DNA of 64,000 nt from Taxillus chinensis (GCA_023512835.1 CM042084.1:15386403-15450402), one strand, 5' to 3'; counted from the stretch's first letter, positions 21,538-32,838 are shown. The notes: generated from the letters alone by a model not told the origin. Program-made: numbers and translations.

Positions 21538-23085
21538 TCACCATTGCTCATTGATTCCAGTAACTTTATTTGCGTGTACTCGTGCTAGTGCTCGAAATTG
21601 GTATATCCCATTGCACTGCTCACCCGCTCCAATCAGGATCCTCGGAGTGCGGTTCTGTATCACACACAATTTGTCAGTGAACGTAACAATACAATTTAGT
21701 TCTTGCAGTAATTTTGCCACAGAGATAAGAGTGCAAGTCATATTCGGAACGAGTAGAACATGATGCAAATACGAGCTTTCTCCCAACCACAATTTTCCTT
21801 CTCTCACTACAATTGTGTGCTTTCCATTAGGAAGACCTATTGGGCATGGCATGATTTCATGTACATCAAACAACAGGTTTATGTCTCCCGTCATATGATG
21901 TGAAGCACCAGAATTTACAATCCATTCACGAGAATATTTCTTACCAGAAAGGCAATCAATGCCCCCTGTTTTATGAGCATTCAACATGCCGATCAATGTT
22001 TCCCATTGATCTCCGCTAAGTCCCGGTATCTTTTTGCAGTCTGACTCCGTCACTGTTCCCTCATGTTGTTTGCTTACGTCATTTGGAGTGGCATGTACCA
22101 CATTAGCCAACACATTGGTCCCTTTGCGATGCCCTATATCGTCCATATTGGGTCCTCCCCCTCGTCCATGGCCTACCCCTTTCTCAGGTTCCCATGATCG
22201 ATCTCCCCACCAATCTGGATAGCCAATGACCTGGAAGCATTCATTGGCTCTATGTCCATTCCTACCGCAGTGAGAACACGTTCCAGCTTTGCCCTTTGCA
22301 CGACCAGTAGCAGCTTTGAGGCCACGTCCTACTTGTACAGCAAAACTCATCGCATCTCCTCCTTCGTCTTTGCTTCGCGCCATATTCCGGTGCCGCTCTT
22401 CTTGGATCATCATTGCGTACACCCTGTTAATAGTCGGCAATGATTCCATACTCAAAATATTGGAACGAACTGTTCCATACATCCCATCATCAAGGCCCAT
22501 CAAAAATTGATGAACTCTCTCTTCTTCTCGCTTCCTTTCAAGTTCAATGGAAATATTGCACCTGCATCCTTGACATCGACATGTGAGAATTGACTCATAA
22601 TTTACCAATTCATCCCACATGGATTTTAATTGCCCGTAATACCCCACTATGGCTTGTCCTTGTTGTTTACAGCCCGTGATATCAGCCTTCAACTGATGAA
22701 GGCGCGGTCCATTACCAATGGAAAATCTTTGACGAATATCCTCCCACAAATCCTTCACGTTGTCCATATACATTATAATAGAACGCAAAGTAGGTTCAAT
22801 GGTATTAAACACCCAGGCAACTAGCATGGAATTCACCATCCACCAGTCATCAATTTCGGATGAATCATCAGCTGGTTTAGCCAATGTTCCATCAATAAAA
22901 TCCAGTTTTTTCTTTGCCCGTAATGCATTGTGCATCGCTCTTGCCCATTCTTCATAATTCTCTCCTTTTAGTTGCACATACGTGATGATAAGACTTGGAT
23001 TGTCTGCAGGATGCAAGTAGTATGGTGAAAGGGCTATTTGTCCTTTTTCTCCTTCACCGATCTTCTTGTCACTACTGCTAGTCAT
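21538..23085 (-). CDS. Copia gag with zinc knuckle and N-terminal protease region
   Basis: 515 codons from the ATG at 23083-23085, just inside the primer site. It shows a UBN2-type gag domain (about residues 35-235), a CCHC knuckle CSHCGRNGHRANEC, and a retroviral-type aspartic protease start, WIVNSGASHHMTG. Intact copia proteases have DSGA, so the catalytic Asp is Asn here. It ends at a stop after GINEQW, ahead of the GAG-pre-integrase region that continues in the same frame. This is the longest undamaged stretch of the element, but it is a relic and not a host gene. Confidence 0.92.
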   Translation of the reverse strand: MTSSSDKKIGEGEKGQIALSPYYLHPADNPSLIITYVQLKGENYEEWARAMHNALRAKKKLDFIDGTLAKPADDSSEIDDWWMVNSMLVAWVFNTIEPTLRSIIMYMDNVKDLWEDIRQRFSIGNGPRLHQLKADITGCKQQGQAIVGYYGQLKSMWDELVNYESILTCRCQGCRCNISIELERKREEERVHQFLMGLDDGMYGTVRSNILSMESLPTINRVYAMMIQEERHRNMARSKDEGGDAMSFAVQVGRGLKAATGRAKGKAGTCSHCGRNGHRANECFQVIGYPDWWGDRSWEPEKGVGHGRGGGPNMDDIGHRKGTNVLANVVHATPNDVSKQHEGTVTESDCKKIPGLSGDQWETLIGMLNAHKTGGIDCLSGKKYSREWIVNSGASHHMTGDINLLFDVHEIMPCPIGLPNGKHTIVVREGKLWLGESSYLHHVLLVPNMTCTLISVAKLLQELNCIVTFTDKLCVIQNRTPRILIGAGEQCNGIYQFRALARVHANKVTGINEQW

Positions 23086-23120
23086 GCCAACTTAATGTTG
23101 GTTGCACTAAACCATCCACG

Positions 23121-23132
23121 GCTCTGATACCA
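23121..23132 (-). other. Primer binding site of the copia element
   Basis: The minus strand reads TGGTATCAGAGC immediately after the 5' LTR. This is the standard match to the 3' end of plant initiator tRNA-Met. Confidence 0.92.
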
Positions 23133-23349
23133 TGTAAAATTGAGAGTCCAATTTATTTTCTGTGTTATTACATCATACGACTATCTATATATACATGTAA
23201 GAGATACGGTTTACAATCAATTAATTTATGCGATACGCCCTTTGCCAAAGATAGAATGTGTCCCAGTGCCGTGTGCAACAATACACGGTTTGCCAAAGAT
23301 AGAATATTGCCCAGGACAGCAGTACAGCAATAACACGATTGGCGCAATA
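23133..23349 (-). repeat. 5' LTR of the copia element
   Basis: 217 bases, similar to 10941-11102 but with an added internal block in which TTGCCAAAGATAGAAT occurs twice. Followed by the target duplication AATCG. Confidence 0.88.
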
Positions 23350-23354
23350 AATCG

Positions 23355-24790
23355 AATTCAGATATCACTACAAAATTTGGATCAAATTTAAAAATTTATT
23401 TGTTAGTATTTAAGTTATGTAGAGCTTGTAAAATTATTTGAAGTGGATAAACTATATAAATCATAAAAATATTATAAGAGTTGAGTTTGTTTACATTTGA
23501 CGTTCATCAAAACATATAGGATTGCATATTCCATTGGTTATAACAATTTGAATACGGATGGTATTTGATTTATTTGAACAGGATCATATCAGGTTTAGTC
23601 AAATTTCAATGTAATTAGTAATGGATTTTTAATTTGAGATTTTTTTTAAGTCTTACACTCAAAGTTTCCTTCATGTTGCTTAGGGTAAAGTATAAAATAG
23701 TATCCTCGTGTGTGTCATAATAAAATGAGAATAGCTCGCGGGGTTTGTTTGCGGACAGAGTTGGGAGATTATCTCAGTGCCCTGTGGGTAGGGGTGGGTT
23801 GGAGTTGGCTAGAAGGTAAAATTTGTGTTTTATGTTTGGCATGTTTTTTTTATTTAAGTTATGAGTGTTTTCAGTTTTGTTGTTTTTGTAAGGTTTAAAC
23901 ATTTTGTTTTTTCGGTTTTGAAAGGTTTTAAAATTTCTAGGTTTTAAAGTTTTTTCTAGGTTTTATCCAACAAGCGTACAACGCATCAAGAGATAAAGGC
24001 ATCACCTAAAACCATTTTTAGTCCTAAAACCATTATTATTTTTTAGACAGACATTCAAAGTTTATAAGAAAGAGTTTAAATAGGAAATTGTTTGTTTAGT
24101 CCTAAAACTGTTACTTTATGGCCTGCTCCATTATTATTGTTATTATGATTATTGTTATTATTTGTTAATTTAGAAATTTTTTAATCAAACTTGTTCGCTA
24201 AAGCTCTATGTTTATTGTTTTGGAAGTGTGACAAGCTTTTAAATGAGGTAAACACTTCAAAACTAAAACTTTAATAGTTTGATGTCTTTTTTTCAACATG
24301 TTTGTTTTTTGATAAATTACTTTTTGATCATGTTTCAAAATAGTTAATCATGTTCAAACTCCAAATCAAAAGAACACCAAAAAAAAAACTAGTAATGTTG
24401 CTGCATAGGCTATTAGTTTCATTGCATGTATGTTTAAATTTACATTGTAATATTTATGTAAATATTTGTCAATAGTAAACAAATATGCTTTTTGAGAATC
24501 CAAATATATTTTTGTAAGGTTAATATCTTAAGAGGTCGAGTAAACAGAGTGCAATCAAAGGGTAGCATTGATTTGTTCAACCAAAGACTTCAAAAGTTGA
24601 TTTAGGTGCCGGTGATGAGGATAAATGTGTGCGTTGGTTAGGAGTAAGATTGTTAGTTTTTGAGATTCTAAAAGGGGTAAATATAGACCATACAAACCGT
24701 GATTTGATTTTTTTTTTTGGTTTTCATTTTTTCTTAATAACAAAGAGCTTGCGTGGATAGTACTTGATAGACTTATACATTATGCTTATG
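23355..24790. other. Intergenic AT-rich stretch
   Basis: No gene or element end recognised. The short reading frames near 23710 and 24555 have no family features. Confidence 0.5.
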
Positions 24791-25131
24791 CTTGTATCTT
24801 CTTCTCTTTTTTTTTGTATAAGGAGGTTTGGATAATGTTATGCGTAAGTCATCTATAAGTAAGAGAAAGTGTCTGGATAATAATTACCTAATAATTTATA
24901 TGTTAATGGACTTGTATCTTTCTTTTTTTTGTATAAGGAGGTTTGGATAATGTTACGCATTAGTCTTCTATAAGTAAGAGATAGTGTATGGATAATAATT
25001 ATCCAATAATTTATGTTAATGGACTTGTATCTTTTTCTTTTTTTGTATAAGGAGGATTGGATAATGTTACACATAAGTCATCTATAAGTAAGAGAAATTG
25101 TCTGGATAATAATTACCTAATAATTTATATG
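24791..25131 (+). repeat. Three-copy tandem repeat, unit ~115 bases
   Basis: Copies start at 24791, 24911 and 25024, each with CTTGTATCTT, then GTATAAGGAGGTTTGGATAA, ATCTATAAGTAAGAGA and GGATAATAATTACCTAATAA. Non-coding. The high similarity suggests a fairly recent local duplication. Confidence 0.9.
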
Positions 25132-25639
25132 CAAGGAAATTGTGTATAAAAGTATAAATCTTATATTTTACAATAATTTTAAGAGTATAATTTTTTTTTT
25201 GGTCAAACACATTAGAATAAATTAAAATTTGCTTACCAGTAATCTTTTGAAAAATGTTACTTTTTTTATGGATCCATGTAAAATAGTTTCCAAATTTATG
25301 CATTGCATTAAAAATTTCTAATAGTTCTACTTTACATTTTTGACCATTTAAGCTCTAGAAATTTAAAATATCAACAATAAAGTAGATGAGGATATATTTG
25401 GAATTAACATAGCAGACAAGTGCATTATATTAGTAAAGATAAGTATGGAGTGTGCTTATGCTTATACACTAAATGTGCATATGAAAAATAAGTTTAAGTG
25501 GGTAGCCAAACAAAAAAAATTTGTTTGACTTGTAAAGAGGTTTTATTGATTTGTAAAGCATTTGTTTTGTTGCAATTAGTGATTCTTTAAAGCCATGGTG
25601 CTTATTTATGCATTTTCATTTTGTTTTGTTTTTCTTTTA

Positions 25640-25951
25640 GTTTTTGAAAAATTTGAAGACGTTATTTGCGAAGATATCTTTTCTGTTGTTGCCTGTGGGG
25701 ATCTGAAAAGCCTCAAGAGTAAACATTACAATTCCCAACCTTTTCATTTTTCTTTACTTTCAATCTTCTTCTCACTCTTTGGATAAATTATATAGATTTC
25801 ATATCCAAGTTTTGTTCTGATAGAGTGTCGGACCTAAAACACGACAATAAGTACTTGATTCTTCACTCGTTGCTCAATGGGGACAATATGAGATTTGCAG
25901 TTATTTGATTTTGGACCTCAAAGTTGATGTCAACATTAAAGACACTGAAGG
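25640..25951 (+). pseudogene. Ankyrin-repeat protein remnant
   Basis: A first piece reads EDIFSVVACGDLKSLK. After an intron-like gap, and across frame changes, a second reads HSLLNGDNMR then CSYLILDLKVDVNIKDTEG. The order resembles plant ankyrin proteins in which a short N-terminal repeat is followed by LHFAAREGQ and CKYLLEELKLDVDVKDEDG. At least one frameshift lies near 25890 and no further repeats follow. The match is short and imperfect. Confidence 0.4.
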
Positions 25952-26879
25952 TATTAATTTTTCATGAAGGCATTTTTGTAGATGATTTCACATGATTATG
26001 GTCTTATTTACGATATACATTGCAAGGTGGCATTTATTTTCTTATTTATTCAATTTTTTAAATAGCATTTGAATAATTTATTTTTTAGTTTATACATGAT
26101 TTAATTTAGGTATAAATTAATTATGTATATGAATATAAATTAATTGGGTAAATCTATTGTTTTTTCTTTTTGAGCTGGGTTGAGCTGGGTTTATTTTTTG
26201 CCATGCTTTTTCTATATTTTCTTTCTTATGCACTTCTTGTGTACTTATCTTTTTAATAAAATTCACATATAAATTTTTTTTCGAATTCCATAAGAGATAG
26301 CAAGACACAAGCAAAATGCTTTGGCTTGAATCAATTTCATAATTACATTATTGTATAGATGTATAAATTGTTTGGTAGAGCTATGTGAGTAAAGGAAGAA
26401 TAAGATCAAAATTGAGTGATGTTCATCAAAGGAAATTAGATTTGCCATCAATTTTGTTTTATAACATTAGTGTTTAAAAGAGCCATTCTTTGTTTGGAAT
26501 TGAATTGCTTAGCTTATTTGCCAATCATTCTCATAATCTCATTTATAATCTTCTATTAATTTAAAATAGCAAAGTCAAGATACACATGGATTCTTGCTAG
26601 ATGGGCCTAATTAATACTTTACCTAGTATATAATTGCCGTCACTAATAAACATAACGAGAAAAAGTAACAAGGTAAAAATTTTGGTGAACTTTCAATGTC
26701 TCCCTTAACATGGTGTATAAATGTCACACATGCCTACTTATCAAAAAAACAAAAAATGTCACGCATGCCTAACTTACCAAAAATAGGATTAAAATTTTTT
26801 CCCATTTGAGCACTTAGTGAACATTTACAAACTATTCTTCAGAGTTCACAAGCAGTGTAGAAAACTGCTTTGGCTAACT

Positions 26880-27590
26880 GCCTCTTCTCTTTGATGAGAT
26901 GTCTGTCCACCTCCACTTGGTTGGTGGGGGTCATGTTGAACTAGGTTACGAGCGATGTTGCTGACATCTTTGTTGTTAGATTACACCATCATGGAGAGCT
27001 AAATCATTATGACAAGATCAAGTGGGATGCTTTAAAGCCAAAGTAACTACTAGTTCCCTTGTACCATAGCTCGAAACTTAACCTTTGCACTAAACATTGC
27101 CACCACATTTTGCTTCTTGTTGTTCCATGCGACAAGGTTTCCTCCAACAAGACTTTTTTTCAGGTGAAATAACCCAATAAACGTCGATATAAGCCTCCAC
27201 TCTAAAGTGATTATGGGAGACCCTAGGATGCCCTTAAAGATGATTACATGTATTGAAGAATTCAATGAGCAACATTCATATGAGATGTAGAATGATCATC
27301 ATGCAATAACTGATTGATAACTCTCATCTATTTGGGTATGGGATAGGTAAATAAGTTTCCCAAACCAATTATTGATACTTACCACTGTGTACAAGTTCAC
27401 AGTTCATGTGGCTTCTTGGCGAGCCATTTAGTAGACACATTCATTGGATTTGTTGAAGGACGACAACCTAATAAACCAATCTTAGTCAAAAGGTCTAACA
27501 TTTTGGAAAATGAAAAGTCCTTCGAATCATTGGACAATGTTTAACTACCACAATATCATTGACACCAAATGTTCAAATGAACAAATTATG
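26880..27590 (-). pseudogene. Copia RT end and RNase H fragment
   Basis: On the minus strand, VGGNLVAWNNKKQNVVAM and FSAKVKFRAMVQG match the copia RNase H words VGGNLVTWRSKKQNVV and SSAEAEFRAMAQG. An upstream piece in another frame reads LIYLSHT. No LTRs are visible nearby, and it is not part of the element at 10941-23349. Confidence 0.7.
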
Positions 27591-28569
27591 TTCTCTATTT
27601 TTTAATTTTATTTTATTTTATATAGTGGACACAGATCATGGCTCTATGTAAGCATCTAGACCATGTTTTTGGATACTATTTCAACTTATACAAAAGCTCT
27701 CAACTTACGAACCCTTCTGTCTCATTAGAAGAGGCTTTTGGTAGTACTTCCATATACACTTCCCATCCAAGTTTCATCGTGGAACAAAGCCGGACATGGG
27801 ATGTGGGCGGATGCCCCTCAGGCCGGGGATTAGGTTGTTAGTGTCGATGCTGCATTTGATGGGGATCTTTCGGATCGGGGGGGTCCCTCGATTTCCAGGA
27901 TAATGGAGTAGGGGCTGGGGATGTCTCTTCCCAAGGTGGCAGGGCGATAGGGTTTTGAACCTAATGGGGTGATGGTGGTGGTGCACGGGGAGGTTCCTTT
28001 GGGTGGAGCAGCCGTTGGAGTTCGGTCTCTAGCAGCTTTCTTGGTCCGTTTGTAGATGTACTCTATGGGCAGCTTGGTAGCATTATTGCCTTGGGACACT
28101 TGTTTGAGTGGGTGATACAATGCACAAGGCTATCGATAAGGTGTTGGGGGTAAATTATGAGGGTTTCAAACATACTATCATTGCCTTGTTGCAGGATATT
28201 CAATGTTGGCATTTCCTTTCTGTGAAGATAGGTTCGACGGGATTCACTCCTTCGATGGTTGGTTCTATGTGTTTATTGATGCCTTGGGCTTGGTTGATCT
28301 TCTATTGGTTGGTGGGGAGTTCACGTGATCTAATAATTGCGTTGAGCTGTCCTTTTCTCTGATTGATAGGTTTTTGCTTTCTGTGGATTGGGCTGGGCAG
28401 CATGTGCATCTCTGTCAATCAAGGATGAGTCGGTGGGGTTCTAATTATTTTTCGGTTCTCTTGGATTGTGGTCCTTCGCTGCTATGTCGGAGAACTTTCA
28501 TGTTTGAGAACATGTGGTTGTTGGCTGGGGGTTTTGTGGCCTAGGTTTAGACTTGGCGGGAGTCACATC

Positions 28570-28745
28570 TATTGGGAAGTGTTGTCCCATATGGAAAGAT
28601 TTGGGGAAGGCCAAGGGGTTTATAAGGTGGAGCAAGCCTAGAAATGTCACAACGCGTTTTAAAGCCGTGTGGGCCGATGTGGCGAGCCCAAAGCGGACAG
28701 TATTGTGACATGTGGGCGGGTTTGCACCTTGGTCCGATCCCAATA
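28570..28745 (+). repeat. 5' LTR of the TRIM
   Basis: 176 bases. It begins TATTGGG where the 3' copy has TGTTGGG, and ends CCCAATA where the 3' copy has CCTAACA. Confidence 0.93.
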
Positions 28746-28747
28746 AG

Positions 28748-28759
28748 TGGTATCAGAGC
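28748..28759 (+). other. Primer binding site of the TRIM
   Basis: TGGTATCAGAGC two bases after the 5' LTR, matching plant tRNA-iMet. Confidence 0.92.
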
Positions 28760-29021
28760 CTGGTTGGCCCCAGAAAAAGGTATTTCATGATATCGAAAGT
28801 CTTCTCGGCATGGTGTAGTCGAGCGGCGTGTGCCGTGGTGTGCGGCGGTATTGGATTGGAATGAAAACTCCTGTCACCAGATGATCGAATCAGTATAATC
28901 TCAATCGGGTATGGATTGAGGGGGAGCTGCAAGGAAAATTCCATGACAGTCCCACATGGTGGCAGCTCAGATCCATAGGTGTGTCCTATGATGTGGTTCG
29001 ATGTGTGACAAAGGGGGAGAT

Positions 29022-29197
29022 TGTTGGGAAGTGTTGTCCCACATGGAAAGATTTAGGGAAGGCCAAGGGGTTTATAAGGTGGAGCAAGCCTAGAAATGTC
29101 ACAACGCATTTTAAAGCCGTGCGGGTCGATGTAGCGAGCCCAAAGCGAACAATATCGTGACATGCGGGTGGGCTTGCGCCTTGGCCCGATCCTAACA
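29022..29197 (+). repeat. 3' LTR of the TRIM
   Basis: 176 bases, directly after the purine tract at about 29010-29021. Confidence 0.93.
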
Positions 29198-30781
29198 ATA
29201 TCGGGTGGAGGGCTCTCCGAGTTATGTGCTTACCCCCAAATTGAAGTCGTTAAAGGGGGATTTGGAAATTTAGAATGGTTTTGTTTTTGGACTGGTATTT
29301 CTTTGACGTGGTAAGAGGATATTTCTTTGACGTGGTAACTCTCACAGGCTATTAGCAAGCTTCACATTGATGGTATTTCTTTGATGTGGTAAGAGGATAT
29401 TTGGGATCGCATTGTGGAGTTCTTTTAATCTTTTTGGGAGGCAGATCACCCCCTTCTTATTAATGGGATCTAGTTTGATGTCATTTCCGAGGAAGATGTT
29501 GCATGGCTTGAGTATTCATTTGAGGAGGTGGAGTTTATGGTTCAGGGTTGTAAAATGGTATAAGGCCCTTGGTTCGTATGAGTTTTCTTTGGCATTCTTT
29601 TAACATTGTTAGGCAGTTGTGCGGTATGACGTCATGGGTGTGTGTGTGGAGCTTCAGAAACATTGTCGGTTTGAAAGGAGTCGTAATGTTACTTTTATGG
29701 CCCTCATCCCCAAGAAGCTAGGGGCGATGATTTGAAAGATTTTCGGCCTATTAGTTTGGTGGATATGTATAAAATCATTACTAAAGTGCTTGCTAACAGG
29801 TTGAAGGCTGTTTTGTAGAAGATTATTTTCCCTCTCAGAGTGTCATTGTGCCTGGTTGGCATATTTTGGACTCAATTCTCATTGCAAACATGTGCCTTGA
29901 TAGTTGTATTAAAGATGCTCTTCTTGGAGTTTTATGTAAGTTGAGAAGGCCTATGATCATGTTCATTGGGAGTTTCTTCTTTATGTTCTTTAGCATTTTG
30001 GCTTCTCGGCCAAGTGGCGGCATTGGATCTCCTTTTGAATCTCTACTGCCCGTTTTTCCATTCTTATAAATGGCAGCCCTTGCGGATTCTTTTCAAGTTT
30101 TTGGAGTCTTTGGCAAGGGAATCCATTGTCTCCTATGCCATTTGTAATTATTACGGAGGCTTTTAGTCGCATGGTGGGCAACGCCTCGTTGGTCGGGCTT
30201 CTCTTTGGATTCTTGGTGGCCGCCCGGGTAGGGGTTTTATAGTTTCCCACCTTCTTTTTGCTGACGATACTTTGTTGTTTTGCGAGGCAAATTATGGGTA
30301 GATTTTTCACTTGTGGTCCCTTCTTGTTTGGTTTGAGGCCACTTCGTGGTTGGGGATTAATCTTAGCAAATTCGTTTTAGTTTCAGTTGGTGTTGTGCTT
30401 CATTTATGGGAGCCGGATGACATCTTAGCAGGGTGCCTAGACTTGGATGATAGGACTCATCATCAACCTCAATATACAAGGTTTGATCGTCACCACACCC
30501 AAACCCGATTTGGATATGTTAAGCATTGGAATACTCTCTATTTAGATATGTGGCTCTCTTAGAGTATCTCCAATAGTATTAGATAAATTTTCTTAACTAA
30601 ATTTGTATTTAGCTTGCTATATATACTTTTATTTAAGTTGCCCCTCCTGTATTTGGGTCTTTGTTTGGGAGCACCCTTTAAGGTTATCGCTATTTAGAAC
30701 TTGATTACTGAGAGGATAGAGTGTTGTTTGGTGGGGTGGAAGTGAATTTACCTCTCCAAGGGAGGTCGATTGCAATGAAGT

Positions 30782-31170
30782 CAGGGGCGGAGGCAGACTT
30801 AGGGGGGGGGGGGGGGGTGGCCCCCCCCCTCAAGTTTTTAAAATTTTTGACATTAGAAGTGGTCGGCCAGGACCGCTACACATGCTGACGGCCCCCCCTC
30901 AACAGGGACGGAGGCAGACTTAGGGGCCCTCAAGATTTTAAAAATTTTGTATATATATATATATATATATATAATGTTAAAAGTAGTTGGTCAGGTTGCG
31001 CATGCCGCCCAGGTTTATTATTTTAGTAGTCGGCCCCCCTACACATGCCGTATTACTGATATGGAAATTAAATAAAAAGTTGCAACTGTACTCTTAGGTT
31101 TCGCTCCTGCGAGTCTACGACGGACAATTATCCGCCCCTGAGAAGTGAGGATTGAGCCTGAGACGGCGAG
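30782..31170 (+). mobile_element. End of a second hAT element, inverted relative to the first
   Basis: It runs from CAGGGGCGGAGGCAGACTT to GCCTGAGACGGCGAG and is the reverse complement, with few differences, of about 19145-19531. It includes the duplicated terminus (inner end CAGGGACGGAGGCAG at 30903) and the facing CCGCCCCTG at 31140. A run of 16 G followed by a run of C (30802-30829) could fold back. The element is cut at 31170 by a gypsy LTR; the transposase part of this copy is not in the window. Confidence 0.85.
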
Positions 31171-32272
31171 TGTAAGACCCGCAAAAATCTAAGCTCTTCC
31201 TTAAATAGTAATAATAATGTCATTACTAAAAATAGTTAGAAATAATATTTTAGATATTATCACAGTAAAAATAAGTACCCACTATAGTCGTTTAAGTAAC
31301 ATGTGACTAGTAAGTAGCCGTTAGAATAGTAACTAGCAGTTAGAATAGTAACTAACCGTTGGAATAAGTAACTAATCGTTATGAATAGTATCTGTTTGAA
31401 TTGTTATAAATAGGTATGAGTATGTAATAATGTTTTATAATATTATACTTTATAGGTTTATAAAATAAGAAGTCATGGAATATAATGTTATCTTACTTTA
31501 TTGTTTATTGATTACGCAATTATATTATTTTATCCGCGTTAATATTAAATACGTTATAAAATAAAATAAAATAATTTCTTATACATCATAAAAAGTTTAG
31601 ATGCTATATATTATGTCATTTAGTTTCTTAGACCAAATTACTATGGGTAAGTAAGTATTACAAGCCTTAACTTTACCAAAAGTATAAAATATAGGTAAGG
31701 CCCAAAAATTTGAATGAGGCAGATTCTGGAGGTCCCATTCAAAAATTCATAACTTGAGTTATACAGATCCAATTGACATGAAACCAAAGCCCATTTGTTC
31801 ATTTATGACTTAGCTAAAACGTGTAAAAATTTCAGAATTTAATATGAATCCAATCAATTCCAGAAGTTAAAATACTACACATAGGTTCAGTATGAACGGG
31901 TAAACATTTTAGTATGACTTTAAAATTCAATAACTTTTGTTATACACATGCAACAATTATAAAATTGATACCCATTTGTAGATATTTTAGTTAGTAATGC
32001 AATACAATTGGCCGTTTGTCAAAAACTATAAAATTAAAAAACGTTATAATTGAATTAGTAGGGAGTACACCAATGTGGACTTTTGATGCCAAAGGAACCT
32101 TCTAGGTTTAAAAGTCTTAAAACATTTTTAAATGGTAGGAGGAGATACCCACGTTTTTAATAAGAGATAATAGGAGGAAAATAAAGTATTATATATATTT
32201 TAAATAATTTAATTTAATGCCAAAGTCAAATTCATACACTATTTTTCACACTATTACACCTACCACCTTACC

Positions 32273-32280
32273 TATAAATA
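32273..32280 (+). promoter_or_regulatory. TATA box in the gypsy LTR
   Basis: TATAAATA followed about 30 bases on by a pyrimidine-rich probable start region (TTCCCTTCTCAAGCACTC). Confidence 0.65.
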
Positions 32281-32471
32281 GCATGCCTCACTTCCCTTCT
32301 CAAGCACTCTTTCCATTCAAATAAGCCACAAAACTCTCCTCCAAATACTCTCCAAAAAGTTCTATTAACACCCCAATAGTCCTCCAAGCCTTCTCTTCTC
32401 TCAATCTTCCTCTCACCCGTTGGAAGTTCCAAAAGGTAAATATTTCAAGCATATATTAATCATGTTCTTGA

Positions 32472-32838
32472 AAGGCTAATCCTCCTCATACATATATATA
32501 TTATGGATGGCCTTGCCCCTCAATATATATATATATGTATATTTATTAAATAATATGTATATGTGTATATATATATTATTATTATTCCATGGAAGGCTAA
32601 GCCTCCTCATACATATATATATTATGGATGGCTTTGCCCCTCAATATATATATGTATATGATACGTATATGTGTATATATAGATTATTATTATTCCATGG
32701 AAGACTAAGTCTCCTCATACATATATATATTATGGACGGCTTTGCCCCTCAATATATATATATATATATATATTATATAGTATATATGTATATTATATAT
32801 GTATATGTATACGTATAGATTATTATTATTATCATGAA
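32472..32838 (+). repeat. Three tandem copies (~108-138 bases) inside the gypsy LTR
   Basis: Copies start at 32472, 32593 and 32701 with AAGGCTAAGCCTCCTCATAC, each followed by GGATGGCTTTGCCCCTCAAT and an (AT)n tract ending TTATTATTATTCCATGG. The long open frame here is only a product of the repeat. Confidence 0.9.

Larger units (their letters stand above)
10941..23349 (-). mobile_element. Ty1/copia LTR retrotransposon, interrupted by nested insertions
   Basis: Two similar terminal repeats (10941-11102 and 23133-23349) are flanked by the same 5 bases, AATCG, at 10936-10940 and 23350-23354. On the minus strand the right LTR is followed at once by TGGTATCAGAGC, the tRNA-iMet primer site. The left LTR is preceded by a purine stretch (TTGAGGAG). 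The inside reads in copia order: gag and protease (23085-21538), integrase (21510-20470), reverse transcriptase (20195-19551), then, after foreign DNA, the end of RT and RNase H (11748-11200). Stops, frameshifts and loss of part of RT make it dead. The target duplication shows that the whole 12.4 kb between the LTRs descends from one insertion. Confidence 0.93.
28570..29197 (+). mobile_element. TRIM (terminal-repeat retrotransposon in miniature), complete
   Basis: Two 176-base LTRs (28570-28745 and 29022-29197) share GGGAAGTGTTGTCCCA, GGGGTTTATAAGGTGGAGCA and the rest of their length with few differences. A tRNA-iMet primer site TGGTATCAGAGC follows the 5' LTR at 28748. A polypurine tract AAAGGGGGAGA precedes the 3' LTR. 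The internal part is only 276 bases and encodes nothing. Flanks ACATC (28565-28569) and ATATC (29198-29202) are a 5-bp target duplication with one change. It interrupts the L1 ORF2, whose reading resumes after it. It would depend on proteins from another element. Confidence 0.95.
28100..30430 (+). mobile_element. L1-type LINE, decayed, split by a TRIM
   Basis: Plus-strand fragments in several frames follow a plant L1 ORF2: endonuclease end (DRFLLSVDWAG, CQSRMSRWGSNYFSVLLDCG, FENMW), a linker (PKLKSLKGDLEIWN type, near 29225-29270), then RT ([47 protein letters not shown], then [18 protein letters not shown] and FADDTLLF-like words, FEATSW). Many stops and frameshifts. The 3' end, zinc-knuckle region and poly-A tail are missing; sequence similarity fades near 30430. 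The 5' boundary is uncertain and may lie near 27640. Confidence 0.85.

Noticed and set aside
28570..29197. Cassandra-type TRIM carrying 5S rRNA
   Set aside because: I see no 5S internal promoter blocks in the 176-base LTRs.
32507..32818. 103-codon frame with repeated MDGFAPQYIY words
   Set aside because: A by-product of the AT-rich tandem repeat in the gypsy LTR.
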